From Methylococcaceae bacterium (GTDB lineage Bacteria; Pseudomonadota; Gammaproteobacteria; Methylococcales; Methylomonadaceae): a stretch of 17,935 bases of DNA. Shown here in pieces: positions 15,476 to 17,935 of this stretch. Both the position numbers and the translations under genes were made by a program. The notes beneath the pieces are model-generated. The model searched no databases, was not told where the DNA came from, and saw only the letters and a program-made list of their open reading frames with translations. Position 1 is the stretch's first letter. The number at the start of each line of letters is the position of its first letter. Where the stretch lies: contig JAKIUK010000076.1 in the NCBI GenBank assembly GCA_021647585.1, positions 1-17,935 of the forward strand, given 5' to 3'.

Positions 15476-16447
15476 TTATCCAACTCTATCAGGAATAGGC
15501 TGGTTATTAAAAAAAGCATCCAAGTTTTTCAACACCTTTTTTCCCATTGCTGTTCTAGTGGCAATCGTTGCACTACCCAGGTGAGGGAGTAAACAGACGT
15601 TGTCTAATTGTAAAAGTCCCTCAGCTACCTTGGGTTCGTCTTCATAAACATCTAATCCTGCTCCAGCTATGCGTTTAGCTTTTAAAGTGTTAATTAATGC
15701 TTGTGTTTCAACCACATCGCCGCGTGCTGTATTGATTAAATGAGCTGTTGGTTTCATTAAATCCAGCATTGGCTGATTAATTAAATGTCGGGTTGAGTCA
15801 CCACCGGGACAGTGTAAAGAGATGAAATCAGCGGATTGCAAGAGCTGTTCAATGGAGTCACAAGCTGAAGCTTTTAATTCATTAATAACGCTTGGCTCGG
15901 CTGGACTGGGTTTATAGTAGATTATTTTCATGCCAAAGCCATGATGTGCTTTTTTTGCCATGGCCTGAGCGATGCGGCCAAAACCAATCAGGCCTAGTGT
16001 TGCACTTGTCACATCTGAACTCATCATCTGAGTTGGACACCAGCCCTGCCACTGTTTTGACCTGACTAAACGGTCACCTTCTGCACCACGACGGGCTGAC
16101 ATTAATAGCAGTGTCATCGCTAAGTCCGCAGTACTTTCAGTTAACACACCGGGAGTGTTGGTTATAATCAGATTTTCTGCTTTTGCTGCTGCTATATCGA
16201 TATGATTGTAGCCGACGCCAAAGTTGCCTAGAATTTTGCAGCGTTTATTTTCTACCTTTAGAACTTCAGACGGAAAGGAATCGCACACTGTGGGACAAAC
16301 AGCATCATAGTCTTGTAATGCTTTTTTGAATTCATTCGCCGTTAAAGCTCTGTCATCTTCATTTAAAGTGACGTCATAACGGGCTTTTAGTTGCTCTTCT
16401 ACAGAAGCAGGCCATTTGCGGGTGATGAATACTTTTGCTTTGTTCAT
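15476..16447 (-). CDS. hprA: Hydroxypyruvate/glyoxylate reductase (D-2-hydroxyacid dehydrogenase)
   Basis: Reduces hydroxypyruvate to D-glycerate (and often glyoxylate to glycolate) with NAD(P)H in the cytoplasm. I use the ATG at 16447 (323 aa, MNKAKVFITRKWP) because the longer frame begins with a TTG and adds residues atypical of the family. Visible: NFGVGYNHID (75-84), Rossmann motif GLIGFGRIA (152-160), and catalytic Arg 242 in NTARGD, Glu 271 in YEDEP and His 289 in LLPHLGSA. After the second Rossmann strand (IIYYKPSP) there is no acidic residue, which hints at NADPH preference (inference). It lies 80 bases downstream of sga on the same strand, so it probably uses the product of that enzyme, as in the serine cycle. 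Confidence 0.87.
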   Translation of the reverse strand: MNKAKVFITRKWPASVEEQLKARYDVTLNEDDRALTANEFKKALQDYDAVCPTVCDSFPSEVLKVENKRCKILGNFGVGYNHIDIAAAKAENLIITNTPGVLTESTADLAMTLLLMSARRGAEGDRLVRSKQWQGWCPTQMMSSDVTSATLGLIGFGRIAQAMAKKAHHGFGMKIIYYKPSPAEPSVINELKASACDSIEQLLQSADFISLHCPGGDSTRHLINQPMLDLMKPTAHLINTARGDVVETQALINTLKAKRIAGAGLDVYEDEPKVAEGLLQLDNVCLLPHLGSATIATRTAMGKKVLKNLDAFFNNQPIPDRVG

Positions 16448-16479
16448 TTGAAATAAGAGTAGGCTCAAGGCTAAAGTAG

Positions 16480-16499
16480 AAAAGAGCAAAAGCTCTTTT
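16480..16499. terminator. Short hairpin in the sga-hprA gap
   Basis: AAAAGAGC (16480-16487) pairs with GCTCTTTT (16492-16499) across an AAAA loop. The stem has only four G-C pairs. On the minus strand, the direction of sga to hprA, it could act as a weak terminator or attenuator, reducing hprA expression relative to sga. The same stretch holds the unsupported upstream TTG of hprA. Confidence 0.4.
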
Positions 16500-16527
16500 T
16501 TACCTTTGGCCTTGTGCCTGCTTATAA

Positions 16528-17694
16528 TTATTTCGCTGTGGAGCGGTAATATTCAATTGCTGCAGCTACACCACTTCCAGGTGTAATATCAAAACCGTTA
16601 TCCAGCATTGCCATTTCAACACCAGCAATAGCACCTAACAAAGATACGTCGTTCATATCTCCAATATGACCGATGCGGAAAACTTTACCTGCAACTTCGG
16701 TCAGGCCAGCACCTAAAGAGATGTTATATTTGTTAAAAGCCGTACTGATTACATCTTTGGCATCTTTGTCCTCAGGTACTACAATTGCTGAAACCGTATC
16801 TGATTCGAAACCAGGTTGGGCACAAAGGTCTAATCCCCATGCTGCAATCGCTCTACGTACCCCTTCAGCTAGACGCGCATGGCGGGTATAAATATTTTCC
16901 ATGCCTTCTTCCAATAGCAATTCCAAAGACTTTTTCAATCCGTGGATCATTGGGGTTGCTGCGGTGTATGGCGTATATCCTAAGGCATTTTGTGCCATTT
17001 GATCCTTAAGATCTAAAAAGCAGCGTGGGAAAGTTGCTGTTTCAGTCAGTTTTAAAGCTTTTTGACTGAAAGCAAGTATTGCCAGACCAGCAGGCAGCAT
17101 GAAACCTTTTTGTGAACCACTTATAGCACTGTCAACACCCCAATCGTCCATAAGAAATTCAATGCTGGCAATAGAGCTGACACCATCAACAAATAACAAG
17201 GCAGGGTGAGAGGCTGCATCCATTGCTTTACGAACGCCGCCAATGTCGCTAGTCACACCGGTTGATGTTTCGTTATGGGTGGCTAAAATGGCTTTGATTT
17301 CATGGCTGGAATCTACTTTTAAGCGTGTTTCTAAATCATCAAGAGGAATTCCTTTACCCCATTCAACTTCATGCATTTCCACATCTAAACCCAGGCGTTC
17401 TGCCATGTTCATCCATAAATGGCTGAACTGACCAAAACGATAAATTAATACTTTATCGCCTGGGTTTAAAGTATTTGTGATCGCGACTTCCCAACCAGCG
17501 GTTCCTGTTGCCGGAAAAATAAAGGCTTGTCCGGTTTCAGTTCTGAATATTTTTTTCAGATCTTCTAATACAGGTTTGAGTAGTTTAGGGAAAATGGGAG
17601 AACGATGGTCTTCCATGGGTACATGCATTGCACTTAGAACTTCGTGTGGTGTATTAGTTGGACCAGGAATAAATAAGTGATTGCGACCTGCCAT
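16528..17694 (-). CDS. sgaA: Serine-glyoxylate aminotransferase
   Basis: A class V PLP-dependent aminotransferase that transfers the amino group of L-serine to glyoxylate, giving hydroxypyruvate and glycine; in methylotrophs it drives the serine cycle. I chose the ATG at 17694 (388 aa), which has GAGG seven bases upstream, over the in-frame ATG at 17706, which has none. The N terminus GRNHLFIPGPTNTPHEV, TGTAGWE (about 63-69), FVDGVSS with Asp 170, and SGSQKGFMLP with PLP-lysine Lys 196 are characteristic. The length is as expected. hprA follows 80 bases after its stop, so the enzymes work in sequence. The alternative, an alanine-glyoxylate transaminase of the same family, is less likely given the neighbour. 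Confidence 0.92.
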   Translation of the reverse strand: MAGRNHLFIPGPTNTPHEVLSAMHVPMEDHRSPIFPKLLKPVLEDLKKIFRTETGQAFIFPATGTAGWEVAITNTLNPGDKVLIYRFGQFSHLWMNMAERLGLDVEMHEVEWGKGIPLDDLETRLKVDSSHEIKAILATHNETSTGVTSDIGGVRKAMDAASHPALLFVDGVSSIASIEFLMDDWGVDSAISGSQKGFMLPAGLAILAFSQKALKLTETATFPRCFLDLKDQMAQNALGYTPYTAATPMIHGLKKSLELLLEEGMENIYTRHARLAEGVRRAIAAWGLDLCAQPGFESDTVSAIVVPEDKDAKDVISTAFNKYNISLGAGLTEVAGKVFRIGHIGDMNDVSLLGAIAGVEMAMLDNGFDITPGSGVAAAIEYYRSTAK

Positions 17695-17816
17695 TTTTTG
17701 CCTCATATGTTTGGGTAGAGAGAATTTAAGTCCTGCGGATAGATTGAATGCTATAAGAGGACAGTAAACTCTTTATACTACCATATTGAAAAAAATATCA
17801 GCAAGAGTTAGCCTTC

Positions 17817-17873
17817 TCCAATATGAAATGAGTCTGAAAACCGTCTCGTATTCCAATATGGAATGAGTCTAAA
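17817..17873. repeat. Direct repeat with 35-bp spacing upstream of sga
   Basis: TCCAATATGAAATGAGTCT (17817-17835) and TCCAATATGGAATGAGTCT (17852-17870) differ by one base. The second copy also contains the near-palindrome ATTCCAATATGGAAT. The core recurs at about 8640. It could be a paired regulator site for sga, which starts about 120 bases away, or part of an unknown dispersed repeat. Confidence 0.6.
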
Positions 17874-17894
17874 CTGACAAAACCATCGAATCTG

Positions 17895-17925
17895 TTCATG
17901 ATGTAGGAATGAAAGCCATCATGAA
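17895..17925. repeat. 9-bp inverted repeat near the right edge
   Basis: TTCATGATG (17895-17903) pairs exactly with CATCATGAA (17917-17925) around a 13-base loop. The feature beyond the edge that it belongs to is not visible. Confidence 0.5.
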
Positions 17926-17935
17926 TCTTAAAGAT

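Noticed and set aside
17817..17873. CRISPR array
   Set aside because: There are only two 19-bp repeats with a 16-base spacer, no further units and no cas genes.
1..17935. tRNA or rRNA genes
   Set aside because: I found no cloverleaf with a GGTTCGAATCC-like arm and CCA end, and no rRNA signature on either strand; this was by eye only.

Overview
The window looks like chromosomal DNA of an AT-rich gammaproteobacterium, most plausibly a methanotroph or methylotroph of the Methylococcales type. The reasons are the FabA/FabB pathway, Slt70, TtcA and NhaD, together with an adjacent serine-glyoxylate aminotransferase and hydroxypyruvate reductase pair as in the serine cycle of C1 metabolism. The assignment rests on recalled family resemblance, not on a search.

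Layout. Positions 1-338 hold the 3' end of an IS3-family insertion sequence. Positions 413-3051 (minus) encode a coupled pair: an MsbA/MdlB-like ABC exporter followed by a PHP-domain phosphoesterase (RNase AM/YciV type). A divergent slt gene (3145-5052) is followed by a 514-bp gap rich in dispersed repeats. Then come fabA-fabB (5567-7310), the two specific enzymes of anaerobic unsaturated fatty acid synthesis, and ttcA (7463-8317), a tRNA 2-thiocytidine enzyme.

Positions 8318-12850 form an accessory island. Two copies of a palindromic MITE-like element share 18-bp terminal inverted repeats; each has its own 5-bp target duplication, and they lie either side of a small membrane-protein gene. 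Next is a polymorphic-toxin operon: an adaptor-like protein (9730), a pre-toxin plus C-terminal toxin protein (10433), an immunity candidate (11651), a REPIN-like palindrome (11967-12040), a headless second copy of the toxin C-terminal domain (12043-12378) and a second, related immunity candidate (12380). A further palindromic repeat ends this block. The toxin and its orphan copy can be aligned, and so can the two immunity candidates, so this is a duplicated and diverged toxin/immunity module of a family I cannot name.

The right third holds a small exported or membrane protein (12866-13168), the Na+/H+ antiporter nhaD (13310-14713) with a perfect palindrome four bases upstream of its start codon, a 762-bp repeat-bearing gap, and sga-hprA (minus, 15476-17694). 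Sga moves the amino group of serine to glyoxylate, giving hydroxypyruvate, which HprA reduces to glycerate. The window ends in noncoding DNA with a 35-bp-spaced direct repeat and a 9-bp inverted repeat.
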